A stretch of 64,000 nt of DNA from contig NC_058151.1 of NCBI RefSeq assembly GCF_011075055.1, positions 11,909,800-11,973,799 on the forward strand, given 5' to 3'. Numbering within the stretch: the first letter of the stretch is position 1; every line of letters begins with the position of its first letter. The notes beneath the pieces are model-generated. The model was not told the origin of the DNA. It saw only the letters and a list, made by a program, of their open reading frames with translations, and made no database searches. Source of the stretch: Mangifera indica. Taxonomy: Eukaryota; Streptophyta; Magnoliopsida; Sapindales; Anacardiaceae. The position numbers and the translations under genes were made by a program. This document shows, in pieces, positions 35,801 through 49,195 of this stretch.

Positions 35801-35860
35801 CATGGTATGGAAGTGCATCTAGGACTATCCAAGGGACCAGTTGCCCCAAGCTTCATATGA
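32855..35860 (+). CDS. UMP1: Proteasome maturation factor UMP1 (POMP) homologue
   Basis: Four exons, 32855-32980, 33302-33402, 34239-34336 and 35760-35860, all with GT-AG introns, give 141 residues, the usual size of plant UMP1. UMP1 is a short-lived chaperone that binds half-proteasomes, assists beta-subunit assembly and processing, and becomes the first substrate of the finished 20S proteasome. The plant family signature is complete: EIGG..N.ALRFGLHGVK and IVGSHPLE at the N-terminus (residues 10-37), then MKRKILANTYGTAFPLKMDLD (exon 2), RPPGPIPSSMLGLEALTGSL.DFGFEDYLN (exon 3) and GLSKGPVAPSF at the C-terminus. The start is the first in-frame ATG and matches the conserved MEAPK beginning. 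It converges with the cytochrome b561 gene, with about 670 bases between stop codons. No defects seen. Confidence 0.95.
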
Positions 35861-36527
35861 TGTGGCAGATATCTGCTCTTGAAGAATCTCAGAATGTGCT
35901 TGTACTAGTTGTTACCTTATTCTCAAAAAAACAAAAGGCTTTGACATTTTATTGGAGCCCTGACTTTATGCCATCTACTACTTGCATCTGAAACTTTTAT
36001 CCTCTTGCTACTTGAATTTATTCTTTTCTTACCTTTCTCATTTCAGCCTTCTCATATTTCATAATAGTAAAACTGTTTGAACTAAAAATGGGTATTAATT
36101 TGTATATTAATGATGATGTATCATTATATAATTAAATGTTATTATGACTTTACACCTTCCATCCTAAATTTCTGAGTGATGGTGTCCATTAAAGCAAAGA
36201 ATGAGGCCACAGAGCAGCCAAACGAAAAGATTAAATGAATCAGTCAAGTATGCTCATTAAACGTATTTGGTAATCCAACTTTATTATTCACCAAGGCAAC
36301 AATAGGTTAAAAGATTTCTATTTTATGCGATGCGAGAAAATTCATGATAAATGACAAGGCTTTCCATATTCAATAAAGGATTTTAAGTTTAATTTCTTCT
36401 ATTAATCAATCAATAAAACTATGTATACCCATTTTTGATACACATTAACTGAAAGTTTAGTTTTCCATATCCATCTTCAGACAATAAAACCCTGTAACTT
36501 TGTACAAATAAACCATAACTGCTGAGC
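35861..36527. other. Convergent intergenic space between UMP1 and cytochrome b561
   Basis: Presumably the two 3' UTRs. A fragment at about 36085-36150 (GTATATTAATGATGATGTATCATTATATAATTA) resembles one arm of the palindromic MITE-like family. Confidence 0.5.
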
Positions 36528-38634
36528 CTACTCTGATGATCTGAGAATTTCTGTTTTGCTACTTGCAGGAGCAACAAGTGCCAGAATAACAAATCCACCC
36601 AGAACAGCGATACAAATACCCAGAGAGTTTACCAGCAATGCCTCAGTGGAATAACGTGCGATCACATGGTTGGTCTGAAGGAATGTTGCTTTCTCTAAGA
36701 TGCCAGTAGTGGCAGTAACCACAGCGAGGGCGTATATGTAAATGCCAAAGAATACATGCCATGGCAGCAGAGTAGCTCTGCTATTTTTTGAGCCACCTGG
36801 GTACCAAAAGGTTACAAATCCAGCAGCCCACTGTTCATAACAATTCCAAATGACAAGTTATATAGATATAAATGTAAGTGAAATGGTAACTACTCAGAGG
36901 ATAATGGTATGAAAATTATGAAGAGGAAGCAGAAGAATGAGGAAGACCTGGATGCCAAATAAGAAAAGGCAAGCGAGGCCCAACCATGAATGCAGGCTGT
37001 AGAAATTGTCAATGCCCTTATCGTTGTGGAATTTCAGAGCTGCCCAAACACCAATCAGGCTCAAAAGAAAGGCAAGAAGTTGTAGGGCCAGATGAACTAA
37101 TTTTTTTAAGCTTTTTGTCCCTGGAACTGTCTTGTAAGCTAGAATGGCTGCATCAATCAACATCAAACTTTAAAACCAAGATTTCTTGTACACCAGCATG
37201 TTAGACAACAGGATTTCATCCAATCACAAAGACAAAATCCAAAAACATGTCACTCTACACTGCTCATTTTCAGAGGTCTAGGCTAGAGGACAGGACCAGG
37301 AGAGTATTGAATAATTATTAAGTTCATCCTATAAAATGCTTCCTGAAGATGCAACAGGAAAAAAATATCCAACTGCTCTCATGGAGAATGCCTATGGCAG
37401 AAAAGCATGTAACAGATGACTTGATAAGAGAATCATACAACTCCATAACAAGCCTTCAATGGACAATAAATCTCCATTTCAAGTAGACCCAGATCACATA
37501 CACAGATCCAGTAATACTGCATCAACTGCTATGATGCTTGAGACAATGCAACAATCTTACTATTTCAAACGTCAAATTAGTAAGAATGAAGCCTGCGTTT
37601 CTCCATACACCAGTATCACAATAACATGATACAAATTTGTTATATGATATGACAATATCCAGAAACATATAACTAAAAGAGGTAAAAAGGCCAGACTTAT
37701 GTAACATATTGAGAGATATCTACAAAGAGCTGGTTTCTCCCCTGTTTTAAGAACATTTTCCACCTGCTGAAATACGCTAAATTAAAAAAAAAAAAAAAGA
37801 GAACAACTGATTCCCTAGCATTGATGTAAAGTCCCCCCAAAGAACAATGAGCTAAATTACTTATACAAAGCTAAGAAATTTTCACCTTAGAGATTGCTAA
37901 AGATTGGCCTGGGAATGTTTTAGTGCAAAAGCACATCAGAATAAAACCAATTTCTCATAGGAACATAAAACTAAAAAGCAAAAATTAATTTCACCTCTCA
38001 AAAGCACTTTAAAATAAGCATAACAGCGCTTCTCATATTAGTACATTAAATGTATCTAAAAAGGAGATTTTAGATCACAAAACAAACATGGAAGAAGTTC
38101 AACTGCATTTATAACTCAAAAACCGCTTTCTATAAATGCATAATACATCATTCTTCAGAAAGCAATATATAGATGAATGCGCTTTTATCTCCAAAGAGCT
38201 TCTGCCCATTAGAAACCAAGACTACAAAGTCAACAGAGCAGCGTGTATTTGGTTATTTAACATTCAGCCACAAAACAAAACACGAATCCAAGCCACCAAA
38301 CACAGCCTCAAAATCAAAGCACAAGAATAGAGTATTTACCTTCGCCATTCAAGAGTACAAGACTGATGACCATGAGAACAGGATGAACCTGCAATGCACC
38401 ACGAAGCAACAAACACGAAATTCACAAATTACAAAATTCAAAAAAAAAAAAAAAAAAAGGAGGAGAGCCAAAACAATACCAACTACTTACATTGAATATG
38501 AGATCTTTGTTTTCGGAAACGAGAGCTAACCCTCCTCGGTAATGAACAGTCCAGGAGAGAACGAGAGTTGCAACGACGAACCCGATTGCTCTGATGACAA
38601 GGAAGATCGGAAACCTAACCACAGGTATCGCCAT
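36528..38634 (-). CDS. Cytochrome b561, transmembrane ascorbate ferrireductase
   Basis: Four exons on the minus strand, 38634-38491, 38388-38340, 37147-36948 and 36830-36528, encode 231 residues, typical for plant CYB561. These six-helix membrane proteins carry two hemes b and move electrons from cytosolic ascorbate across the tonoplast or another membrane to monodehydroascorbate or ferric chelates. All four heme-ligand histidines are present at the expected spacing: His50 (VHPVL), His83 (KLVHLALQ), His117 (SLHSWLG) and His156 (LPWHVFFG). The GEAILAYKTVPGTK segment (residues 63-76) matches the family's cytosolic ascorbate-binding loop. A hydrophobic helix begins at residue 9, and further helices follow in each exon. 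The ATG at 38634 is the only one fitting the conserved N-terminus. A Mutator-like element lies about 266 bases upstream. Confidence 0.94.
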
Positions 38635-38899
38635 TTTGAAAAGGGCAGAGAAACGAAGAAGAGGATGCTTGTTTTTGCGAACAGGACAAGGGTTTTTATC
38701 AGTGATTAATGAAAGATAGAGTGAGAATCTGAGTACGAAAAATATGTGCAGTGAAGAAAAGAAAAGAAGTTTCAACTTTTCAAGTCTTCAATTAGAATAA
38801 TTCTGTGGGCACGAATTGTTCATGTTAGATCGATTATTTTGACTTCTTTTAATCGACTGTAATTTTTTATCTTCTTGTTAAATTACCTTATTTTTGTAA

Positions 38900-39711
38900 G
38901 GCCAAATGGCTGCGTCCCACACAGGCTCGACACAAACCGAATTGTTTATTTGTTAATTATTAAAAATCTAAATTTTTATTTATGAATAATTAAATTAATA
39001 AAAATAATTAATTTTAGATGTAATATCGTCATTTAATTAGTAATATATTAAAAATAATAAAATATTATTTTTTCCTTATTTAAGATTAAAAAATTAATAA
39101 TTTTCTCTTATAATGAAATCTTGAAATGTTATATTTTATCTCTAGAGTTTCCTTTTTTTTCTCTCCCCTTCTCCGGTGCTATCATCGGCCAGAAACTCTC
39201 TCCCTCCCCTTTTCATTCCCTTTCTTCAGCTTCTCTCATCCTTTTCTTCCCCTTTCTGGTGCTAGAAAGGGGAAGAGACACAGCCTTGCTTCATCTCGAA
39301 TGAGACTACCTAGATGAAGATGCGGCTTCACCTCTTCCCTTTTTTAACACTGGAAAGGGGAAGAAAAGGAAGAGAAAAGCTAAAAAAAAAGGAAGAAAAG
39401 GGTAGAGAGAAAGTTTATGATTGGTGACGATGTTGGAGAAGAGGAAAGAAAAAGTAGAAAACCTTAGGAGAAAAATGTAATATTTTTAAATTTAATTTTA
39501 AGAAAAAACTATTAATTTTCTAAACCTAAGAGAGAAATAACTAACGTTTGATTATTTTTAATATATTACTAATTAAATAACAATTTTATTTTTAAAGTTA
39601 ACTATTTTTGTTAATTTCAACAATTCATAAATCAGAGTTTAAGTTTTCAATAATTAACAGATGAGCCATTGAGTTTGCATCAACCTTTCGGTTGAAAATA
39701 GTCATTTGGCC
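38900..39711. mobile_element. Mutator-like foldback element (non-autonomous) with 9-bp target duplication
   Basis: An 812-bp element with long inverted ends starting GGCCAAATGGCT on the left and, on the other strand, GGCCAAATGACT on the right. The flanking 9-mers are identical: TTTTTGTAA at 38891-38899 and at 39712-39720. Nine bases is the standard Mutator duplication. The arms are AT-rich and imperfect over about 250 bases. The core (39140-39440) is CT- and GA-rich and contains two near-symmetric GGAAAGGGGAAGA blocks. There is no transposase. It lies between the cytochrome b561 start (38634) and the DCP5 stop (40187). A structural relative is at 51807-52557. Confidence 0.85.
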
Positions 39712-40186
39712 TTTTTGTAATAAAAGTCTGATTTTTTCAGTCTTCCATTTTCGGAGGCAGATGCAGAGTAACATTGAAGGGTTGTGGAAAGTTTTGTTAT
39801 TTGGAATACCATTATTCTACAATGTTCAATTCGATACGTCTTCTCAGGTAACAAGAACTGGAAAAAAATAATCATAAAGGAAGCCCATTTAAAACTGAAA
39901 AACCTTGACAAAATCTGATGGTCTCAAATAATCCAGACATACATTTCATATTTGCTCAATTCAACCAATAGACAAAATATCATGTTCATATATCCCTTGG
40001 TCTTGGGTCCTTTTTTTTTTTTTTTTTGGGTTTATGTTGAGCTCAGTCACAAAACTAGGAAACCACAACAGGAAAAATACAAACATAGCAGCCCCATTAC
40101 CACTATTATCTCATATCTTGGTAGGCAAACTTAAAGCATCTCAAATTAAACCCTATTATTGGAATGGAAATGCTGAGAACTAACAA

Positions 40187-43100
40187 CTAGGGGGTGCGGT
40201 TTGACATGCCATATCCCCGACCTCGGGCAGCATAGCCGTAGCCCCTTCCATGATAGGAACCGCGTGATCGCCCACCACCTCGATAAGGTCCACGACCACC
40301 TCGCCCACCATAATACCTATGAAAATCCCCAAATGTCTAGCAAAAAGAAACAGATTTTTTGAAGTGTGTATTAGAAATTCAGTGATTCAAATAATATGCA
40401 AACTGACAAACAAACAGAAAACTGCAAGAAAATATATCTTTTTAATTTGTTCATCATTGACTTTAGGGAATTTTAGTTCATAAAATCACGGAACAAAACT
40501 TTGCTAATAATACAGTTATTCTCTGAGATTGCACAAGTCCAGTAACATGGATACGGGAAATAGAAGACAATACCTCAGTATCTCTTCTAACTTGTTCAGA
40601 GAACCTAGTCCTCCCATTACGCGACCCAGCATCAAGAGCATCACATGATAAGGAATCAAAAAAGTCATCCTTAACATAAACAGGCTGCATAACAGAACAA
40701 ATAGGAGTGAAAAACAGCCATCAATCAGACAACAAACTACTCTTTTTTGTTTGAAAAATTTATGTGTTTGTGAAAGAGAGAGAAATATGAAGAGCAATTA
40801 CCTTGTTCTCATATTTTAAAGATCCGATATTGTCTTCATCTGGTAAATCATCCTCATCTTCTTGAGCTTTGTTATTTTTACCAAGATGGCCCCATACTTC
40901 ATCTTTGTTGAATTTCTCATTCATTGCAGTAAAATCAAAATCCTCAGCGAATCTGGTTGCAGAGCGTGAGATCTGTAATACCAAATGTTCACAAGGTCAA
41001 ATGCCAAATTCAATGTAGCCCATGAGATATTGAGATGCATAAATAATGCAAAATCACGATGCGGATTAACTGACAATAATAAAGATCCAATAAAACAAAA
41101 CAAAACTAATTTGTTAGAGAAAGAAGGATTGGATTATGAGAAAGAGAAAATCCCTTATTAAATTCTATATTGATAAATTTGATTTTAAGTAGTAGCTCTA
41201 AGAAAAAGATAAAACCGCTAATAACATAACAATAGTAGAACGTTACAGACTACATATCAGATGTTAGTACAACTACAAGGTACTTTTGCAAACTTCCTAT
41301 ATAATGCATGTCTTTCATTATGGGAAGACCAATCAGCTCACGTAAGATACAGAATATTAAAATGGCTAATGCAAGCATCATTGACTAAATACACCAACAA
41401 AAAAGCAACAGATACCTCATTTCCTCTTCCTCTTCCGCGTCCTCCCCTATGACTATTTTGATGATACATAGGTGCTCCGCGCAGCTAATTTAAAAAATGA
41501 AGGCACAAATAAGAGAAACTAAGTCAGTGTGCAAGTCATTTTAACTCCACTATCAGTCTAGCCAAATTAAAGTGCACAACCAGAGTGCGAAGAAGAAAAA
41601 GGAAACAAGTAATGTTCAATCTTGTAACTTTGTCAGAAAGTGAAACTTCCAAATATGAGTAATGATTTGTAAAATGAAACATGTAACAAAATTAGGTCAA
41701 TCACAACAATTTTACATTGTATAACAGACTCCCAAAATTCAATGAGACAATTTTTTTAACAATTCTATAATAATTTAGTGCATCAAACAAGGGAGTACAC
41801 AACACACAAGTTTACCCATGTACAACATTCATATGTACAATTATAGGCAATAAATTATGGCTTGCGATATAACTCCCGTCTCTCCATGAATACAGGGAAT
41901 TTGCTATCTTCATATAATTTTTTATTGGTGTTGCCTGATTAATACATGATAGCCAATAAATGCAAGACATAATCAATGATGATTACCAATATGGAACAGG
42001 TGTACACCTTACCATATACTTGGGACTTGAAATACTTGATTAAATAAAGCAATAGTTTCATGAGTGGATACAATAGAGAAGTTTGTTTTCAGATATTTTG
42101 ACGCGGTAATGTGATCTTTGCAGATTGTTTATAATATATTATTCCAACTTCTATCCTCACATCTCAAAACCAGCAGTCGAAAATTCTCAAAGCAGAAGTA
42201 GCAATTTCCAAAAACAAATCAGACACCAGTGATTTCATGTAAAGAAAAAACAACTAAATAATTTCATCAATATATACCCAGCTCACTCTCCTCCGTAGAC
42301 TATGCAACTGAGTGGAAGAGAAAACAGTGAAAAAAGTGTTGAAACAATAATGGCCCATTCAATAAAATTTTTTTGTTTTTGTTTTCATAAATGAATTCAT
42401 AAGGGTGATTCCATATTATTAGGGGAAAAAAAAAAGAAAAAAAGCGAGATACTACTGGAATACCTTATGATCAGATGGTGAAGGCAAAGGCAATATAGGT
42501 TCCTGAGATTCTGATGCTGATGCTACTGCTGCTGGCGGTGTTTCTGTTGATGATAGATTCACTACCTCAACATCCTTCTGAGCTGTTTGGGAAGACTGGG
42601 ATGACGATACTGTGGGTAGTCCAGGCTGCAAAAGCTGGTCAGGGGTTACCAAAGAAGGCTTTATCCCATCATGCAAAACAGAACTTGATGTCCCCACAAC
42701 CGAAGAGGCAGATTCAGACATGCTTTGAAATGGCATAACAGGAATAGGGAACAGTGTAGGTTCGGAAACTGGTGGTGGTGCAATTGTCTTGTTATCTAAG
42801 CCAGCAGTTAATGGAGGTACCAAAGGCAAGCTATTACTTAGAGCTGCAGTAGGAAGAATCTGAGTAGAAGCCTTCTCAGGAATCAGATTCATTGATGAGT
42901 CAGAAACTGTAACAGAAGATTGTGCAGGAAGCATTGGAGAGAGCAAATTCAAGGTGCCTGTGCTAAAAGGTGGCAGCAAAGGAGGGCGTTGCTCTGACAA
43001 CTGAGAGGCTGATAAGTTGGAAGCCACTGTAGGGAGCGATGCATTCATGGGGTATTGCATAGATTGCTGCATTGAAGGCATCATTGACAATCCCGGAGGT

Positions 43101-46100
43101 GGTTGAAGCAAAGGTTGTTGCTGTGCCTGAAGCGCATTTGAGGACCCATAGAATCCTTGCCAATACATTGGCATGGCGAGTCCACCACCATTAGTTGTCG
43201 GCAGAGATGATGAACCCCATGCCCCTAAACTCCCACCTGGTTGATACAAGGAAGGACTTCCTTGAAATGTTGGTCTGGTAAGTCCTAGCTGTGAAGTTTG
43301 GGAAGTCGGATCAGGTACAGATCCACTACCAGAAGGCACGCTTGTAGATGTAATTGCTGCTTGAGGATAGTGAGACTGCACAAGGAATTGAAATAAATAT
43401 TAGTGAATCTGGCGCAACTCTTTAGTGAGATACACTTCAGCAAGAGAGATGATCAAATCCCAGCTGAACCAAACCCAGAAAAAAGCTGATCAGGTACAAT
43501 CTTCAAATCATTAAACAGCTAAAGATAAAGTTCAAGAGATATCCGAATTCAAATTGGTTGGATACCCAGCACATTTAATAGTTCATTCACACAAGATTCA
43601 TTGACTCCCTTTACCTGTATAATAGCTGGATCATTGTGTATATATGTTGTTGTCTGAACAGGTGGGGAAGATTTGACCTGCAAATCCTGCAACCAGATGC
43701 ACATAGAAAACCTTTTTTTAAGGAATATGACAATTGTAATTAGCTTAAATAACAAATCCAATGAGAGGCAAAACAAATTAGAATTTTAATTCCTAAAGTG
43801 TAAACACAAACAGACTTTCAAGTGGCAGATGAAATATTCAATTTATAATGCCTTAAGAGTATTAGTTGAGTGTGATTCTGCCACCACTATCTTAGCTTTA
43901 TAGAAACAGTAGTATTACTAATATTCTAAGCATAACCATCAAACAGTCATCTTACTCATGAGTCTTCACACAAACAGTCCTAATAAAAAAAACTGATCGT
44001 TATTGAGACATTTAAGAAGATATCACCATAAATCCTGATAAAACGGGGTCATGCTTGAATGCAGCAATCTGAACCAAACATACATTTTGGCTTAACACAT
44101 TTGCCAGAGTAAAGCCAAAATATAATGAATCAGCATTCGAGCAGATGGCATTTCAAATACTAATGACTACCAGGATTATGTTCTAGCCAAGAAATCCCTT
44201 CTTGACCATGATACAATATGTGCCAAACAGTTTATATATCCATTAAGTCAATAGCTAGCATGTGACACAACAAATATTGAAACTCATACAAGAATGTCTA
44301 CAAGTACATGTTTAGAACAGAGATGTAACAGGATGAGGTTCTGATATAAGCTAAAACTTACAAAAAGAAGCCTTCTAATAAGGAAGCAAAAGGGTAGATG
44401 CAAACTATACATAACTATGTTTTTGAGTTGCTAGCCTTATGGTCTTGGGGCCCAAGGCCGACAACGGAGTGCACAATTAAAAGCACCACAAATGATGATA
44501 ACAGAATTATGTCTATGTTCAAAAAATGAGACAACACTCAATAACAACCAATACAGTTTATCCACTATAAGACCTAAAAGTCACACTTTAAGTTGATAGT
44601 AATAATTACTGGAATTAAATCAATGCTACTAAATTATAACAAGATAGCATTTGGATACCCAATTGCAAAGCATGCAAACCTCATAATGAATGTTTGCTAT
44701 ACCTTGATGTCACTTCCTCGGAAGAGTATGTACTCATAAATTTTATCGCTTGGTGGAACATGGGGGCCATCCTTTCTTCGCCCTTCTGTTCCAAATGATC
44801 TCACTGCAAAGTCAAAAACATAATTAGAACCAACAAACATCATCTACATCTTTATAAACAAATGGGAAAAAAAATCCACTGAATGAGGAAGAAAATTCTT
44901 CATTTCTCAAAAACAATCAGTTCATCGCCACATGCAACAGACACCTTATGCAGGAAACATTCACTACATTCTAGCTAAGGTACCTTATGATAGATGTTTA
45001 CTTTTTCAGGTTAAGCATAATGGGAGTAGTATGCTGGCATCAGATATAAGAGAGTTGGCCTCCCTATAACAGCATATTGTGGTCTGAACAGAAAATTTTC
45101 CATTACTCATGAAACTAAGAAAAGATGGATGGGAAAATAGCCCTTCAAGTAAGACAAATGAAGCTAAATTCCCCAAGAAACAAGAAAGAGAAAGAAAGAT
45201 GCTATCGGCAGCTTTTTCATAGAAAATTTTTACCTCTCCATGGGTGAAGGCTCCAGTTTCAGACACAAATTTATGAAGTGGATTGTGGAGATCTCTAGGT
45301 TATCAAATTAAAAGAAAAATGCAGTGAAATCTATGGAAAGATAAAGTCATGGACCCACGACAATAAAGAAGCCTGTTTGATCCAGATACCAGTTACATGG
45401 CAGTTGTTTGTTTCATTATTTACTAAGTCTATCCACTATAAGCCAACTTCTCATGCCCTCAGCTCGTGGGAGGGTTAACAGTAACCTTTCATTTTCAAGA
45501 TAGTGGTCAACCAACAGTAACCTTCAGACTTGCAAATGGATCCACCAGAACAAATTTTTGGGTTTGGCAGCACTCAAAATACTTTTTCTTGCACTTGTGT
45601 TAGAATCACTCTTCTATTTTAACACATTTATTATAATCCATCAACATCATTCCACAATCACCAAACCAACCTATCATCGCAAAATGTCACACAAATTAGG
45701 AACAATATACAGCTCATTCTCCAAGAAGCGGACAGATGCTTTCCTTTAATGATACCACTTACCTCATCAGTGAAGATCGTCATTAGCTCATGTTTCTATG
45801 AATATATGAACGTGACATTCTGTGATTTCCTAGCATTTGAAGCTTTTAACTGCCCCAATAAATATCACACAACCTTGGGAACAATATACAGCTCATTCTC
45901 CAAGAATGCAGAAAGATGCTTTCCTTTACTGATATCAGTTACGTTCGTCCGTAAAGATTGGCGTAAGCTCATATTTCTATGAAGATAACATACACAACTA
46001 CTCATATTATATGATCGTGTCACTCTGTGATTTCCTATCATTTGAAGCTTTTAACTGCCCCAATAAAGTCACAGCAAAATTGGCAATCTCGACAGCCTTA

Positions 46101-46746
46101 GTTTCCTCACCTTTCAAACAACGAAGTTTCATCTTCCAAATAACTAACATGACAATTTTCTCATCTACCGCTAATGTTTCTGTAGTACAAATTAATTTAC
46201 AATTATCATCTTTTGATTATAAAATTCACAGGTCATACTATTTATCAATGCAATATATCATAGTTAATCTTCAACTCACCCATGGAGCTTGAATATTCCC
46301 CAAAATTTTTCATTATACACACAAATATTCGTCAAACTGACATCAAAGCTTTCATTTTCATCGAACAACAAGAGAATGCGTAAACACCGCACATTCGTCA
46401 TACACAAATACACATCCCAAAATTCAAAAATCATAAAATCTGCATCAAAATAACACTAAAGCAAAAACCCACACATAATTTTCCAAGAATCGAAATTTCC
46501 AGCGTACCCATAAGTCAAAATCACATAACAAGCCAAAAGAACACCCTAAAATAGACATACGAAATTCAAAAAGAAAAACCCGTCACCGTTTCTCAAACCG
46601 ATGCTCGATTCTTCAGTGTTGATGTTGAAAAGAACACCCTCGTAACGAATCTCGGACTTAGAAGTCAAGCTGATCAAGCTACCGATGTAGGAATCGGCAG
46701 AGCCAGTGGACGAAGATCTCGTTGCTTCAGTGGCAGCGGCTGCCAT
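40187..46746 (-). CDS. DCP5: DECAPPING 5 / LSM14 (RAP55) family mRNA-decapping regulator
   Basis: Eight minus-strand exons give 581 residues: 46746-46587, 44803-44703, 43686-43615, 43375-42464, 41484-41416, 40972-40802, 40684-40574 and 40336-40187. All introns are GT-AG and frames join cleanly. Arabidopsis DCP5 is of similar size. The protein acts in cytoplasmic P-bodies, where it represses translation and promotes decapping. Domains in order: LSM14 domain, residues about 18-90 ([21 protein letters not shown], then [15 protein letters not shown] and [14 protein letters not shown]); a long Pro/Ser/Gln-rich linker in exon 4; a DFDF box at about 446-460 ([16 protein letters not shown]); an FFD box at about 500-509 ([10 protein letters not shown]); a TFG box near 529-536 (RDTETFGDF); and RGG repeats to the end ([17 protein letters not shown]). 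Intron 1 is 1783 bp and carries a local tandem repeat. No defects seen. Confidence 0.95.
45680..46180 (-). repeat. Tandem repeat with coding-like sequence inside DCP5 intron 1
   Basis: ACAATATACAGCTCATTCTCC occurs at 45702 and 45881, and TGTGATTTCCTAKCATTTGA at 45821 and 46026, so a unit of about 180-205 bases is present twice. On the minus strand 46180-46030 reads without stop as [13 protein letters not shown], then [19 protein letters not shown] do not recognise the protein. It looks like a duplicated fragment of a gene or transposon captured in the intron. Confidence 0.5.
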
Positions 46747-46859
46747 TTGACGATGTGGGTTATGTGTAATCTCTGCTAAAAGTGGGAGTAGAATGACAAC
46801 GGAGGCCGATGTATGCAAGAAAGATGTGACTATTTAGGTGGGTTTTTACAAGGGTAGCG

Positions 46860-47540
46860 AGATTAACTGAACCACCCCTTTCTTTTTAATTTATACAAAA
46901 ATGTGACGTGGAAGAAGATGTTGGGAAAATATTATATTTAAATTAAATAAGATTTTATATTTTATATGTTTTAAACCATTTTGAATTTGATTTTTGAAAA
47001 ATATTATTTAAATTTAAATAATTTAGTGGGTATATGAATAATTGATAAAACAATTTGTATAACTTTATATATAAATAATTATTTGTTATTAGGTAATTAG
47101 ATGTTGTTTTATTTATAACTCAAAATCATTTAATTATTTGACAATATATTATTATTTGTGTATAAAATTATACATATTATTTATAAATAATGGATACGTT
47201 TAAAAACTTTTTTTGATTTTATATATATATAGAGAGAGGGAGAGAGCATTTTAACACATATTTTAAATAGATAAATTTTAAGTCACATAATAATTAAGAA
47301 AATTATCAATTATTTTTTTAGCATTTTTTAATGGTATATAATTTTTTCAATATTTAACAAGTATGAAAGATGTTCAAACTCAAATATTTTATTTGAGAAT
47401 TTTAATATTCTATCAGTTTTATTAATTTTTAATTTATTTTTTTAGTATTTTAACATGTATTTTTATTAGATAAAATAATTCTATGTATATACACTCATTT
47501 AAACAACTTGAATATAAAAAATTATAACATAAATTATTCA
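46860..47540. other. AT-rich intergenic DNA upstream of DCP5
   Basis: The proximal part should hold the DCP5 promoter. Beyond 46920 it is very AT-rich. A palindromic MITE-like copy lies at 47055-47187 and a short GA repeat at about 47231-47247. Confidence 0.5.
47055..47187. repeat. Palindromic MITE-like repeat, copy
   Basis: Arms read TTTGTTATTAGGTAATTAGATGTTGTTTTAT ... TCATTTAATTATTTGACAATATATTATTA, an imperfect palindrome with the same core as the other copies. Confidence 0.55.
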
Positions 47541-47665
47541 TTTTTTAATTTATTAGCCAAAGAATTATAGTTCATTGATTTATAGTCTCTTTCACCTCAT
47601 GTTCAAACTACAAAGGAAAAGTAACTTTTTGTCAGAATTGAGTTTATTTCGTCCAACAGTAAAAT

Positions 47666-47804
47666 TATGTATACATATTTATGGTATATAATTTGGATAC
47701 ATAAATAATGTATCATCATGTGAGTGAATGATTTTGAATTAAAGATAAAATAACACATAATCACATAATAATATATTATCTGTGTATCAAAAATATACAT
47801 ATAG
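47666..47804. repeat. Palindromic MITE-like repeat, full copy next to solo LTR B
   Basis: About 140 bases: TATACATATTTATGGTATATAATTTGG on one side, TATCTGTGTATCAAAAATATACATA on the other, with a core TAATGTATCATCATGTGAGTGAATGATTTT / GATAAAATAACACATAATCACATAATAATAT. The arms are mutually reverse-complementary with mismatches. Confidence 0.65.
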
Positions 47805-48809
47805 TATTTGTAACATCTCTCCCTGGAGATACTGCCCTTTGAATGAGAAATGTTACAAATTAATATCTGAAGTATCTATTTTTAAAAAAATTTAAAATGA
47901 ACTCATCATTAAAAACGTTCAGAAATTATTCTAAGAAAATTGAAAATCTGAAAGCGAACAAAAAATGTATAGATCACATATGAAAACTCATATGAAAACA
48001 TCTGAGATTATGGAGTAACCATGTACATACCCCTACATACAATTGTATAACTATCTAAATAAGGTCAAAAGTCAACAATATTATATGCATGTAACAAAAA
48101 CCATAGATAACCTGCCCCAGTTCGGATCTATCCTAGTTGACCTGACCTTGTCTCGTAGCTATTCCGATCACCTGTACCTGCAATCATGAAAGGAAAGGAA
48201 GTGAGGGATGAGAACACCCAAAAAATGGAAAGAAATAAGTAAATTATCTCCCTTTGAGGGAATAATCTAGCTCATCATTTACTATTTGGGTCACATTTTG
48301 TTCCATTTGGTGTCTATCTGATACTTTTTGAAAGCTGACTATAGAGATTTGACACTTTTCTAAGCTCGAGCTCTCTTTCTTTTCTCTCACTACACCAATC
48401 ATGAATATGAGTTATACTCTACTAAGAGCATAATCTACTGCGAGCAGACCCTACTATTGGTCTATGTCTTACTACAAACGTGTCCATCTGTAAACATACC
48501 ATGCTACGGGCGGTGTAGTGTAAAGTGTCCTATCATAGTTTGTAGCATGCATGCATTATCTCTTACTAATCTTGCTTCCATCTAAACCTGAAACTGGTGC
48601 CCAAGCCATTTCTTTCTTTTTAGGCATGAAGGATACTACTGCATATCCATAACCTACTAGACCATTCTCTCGGGACGACCCCTAACTCCTAAGCCCCAAA
48701 TTTCCTTTTTCTTCTTTTCTTTCTTTTCCTTCATTTTTTTTCTCTCCTTTCTTTCCTTTCCTTTCTTTCTTTTCTTTTTTCCTTCCTTTACTTCCATTCC
48801 AAAACTGTA

Positions 48810-49195
48810 ATTACTGTTTATTTGATAGGACAATCTTTTTGTTTAAATAATTTAATAGTCCAAACAGTCTTCAATTCATACAAACTATATATCATTAAAA
48901 AGAAGATTCAAAGAGCTTTCTAACGAGCTATAAAAACACTCATGATTCATCTGATAACATAGTCAAAATATGGGACAAAATTAATGGCAAAAACCTATAA
49001 TTACTATTTATTTGATAAAGCAGTCTTTTTTTTCAAATAATTTTACAGTCCAAACGGTTTCTAATTCATACAAACTATAAATTATTGAAAAAATGATTCA
49101 AAGAAATTTTTAACAAACTATAATAGCACTCATAATTCATCAGATATGACAGTCAAAATGTAGGATGAAATTAATGGCAAAAATGTAAATATTTT
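48810..49195 (-). repeat. Two 190-bp tandem units inside solo LTR B
   Basis: ACTCATGATTCATCTGATAACATAGTCAAAATRTGGGA-type sequence occurs twice, about 190 bases apart, corresponding to the three-unit array in copy A (9051-9620). Confidence 0.8.

Noticed and set aside
39121..39317. Overlapping plus-strand frames rich in Ser/Phe/Pro
   Set aside because: They are the CT-rich core of a Mutator-like element. No protein family is recognisable.
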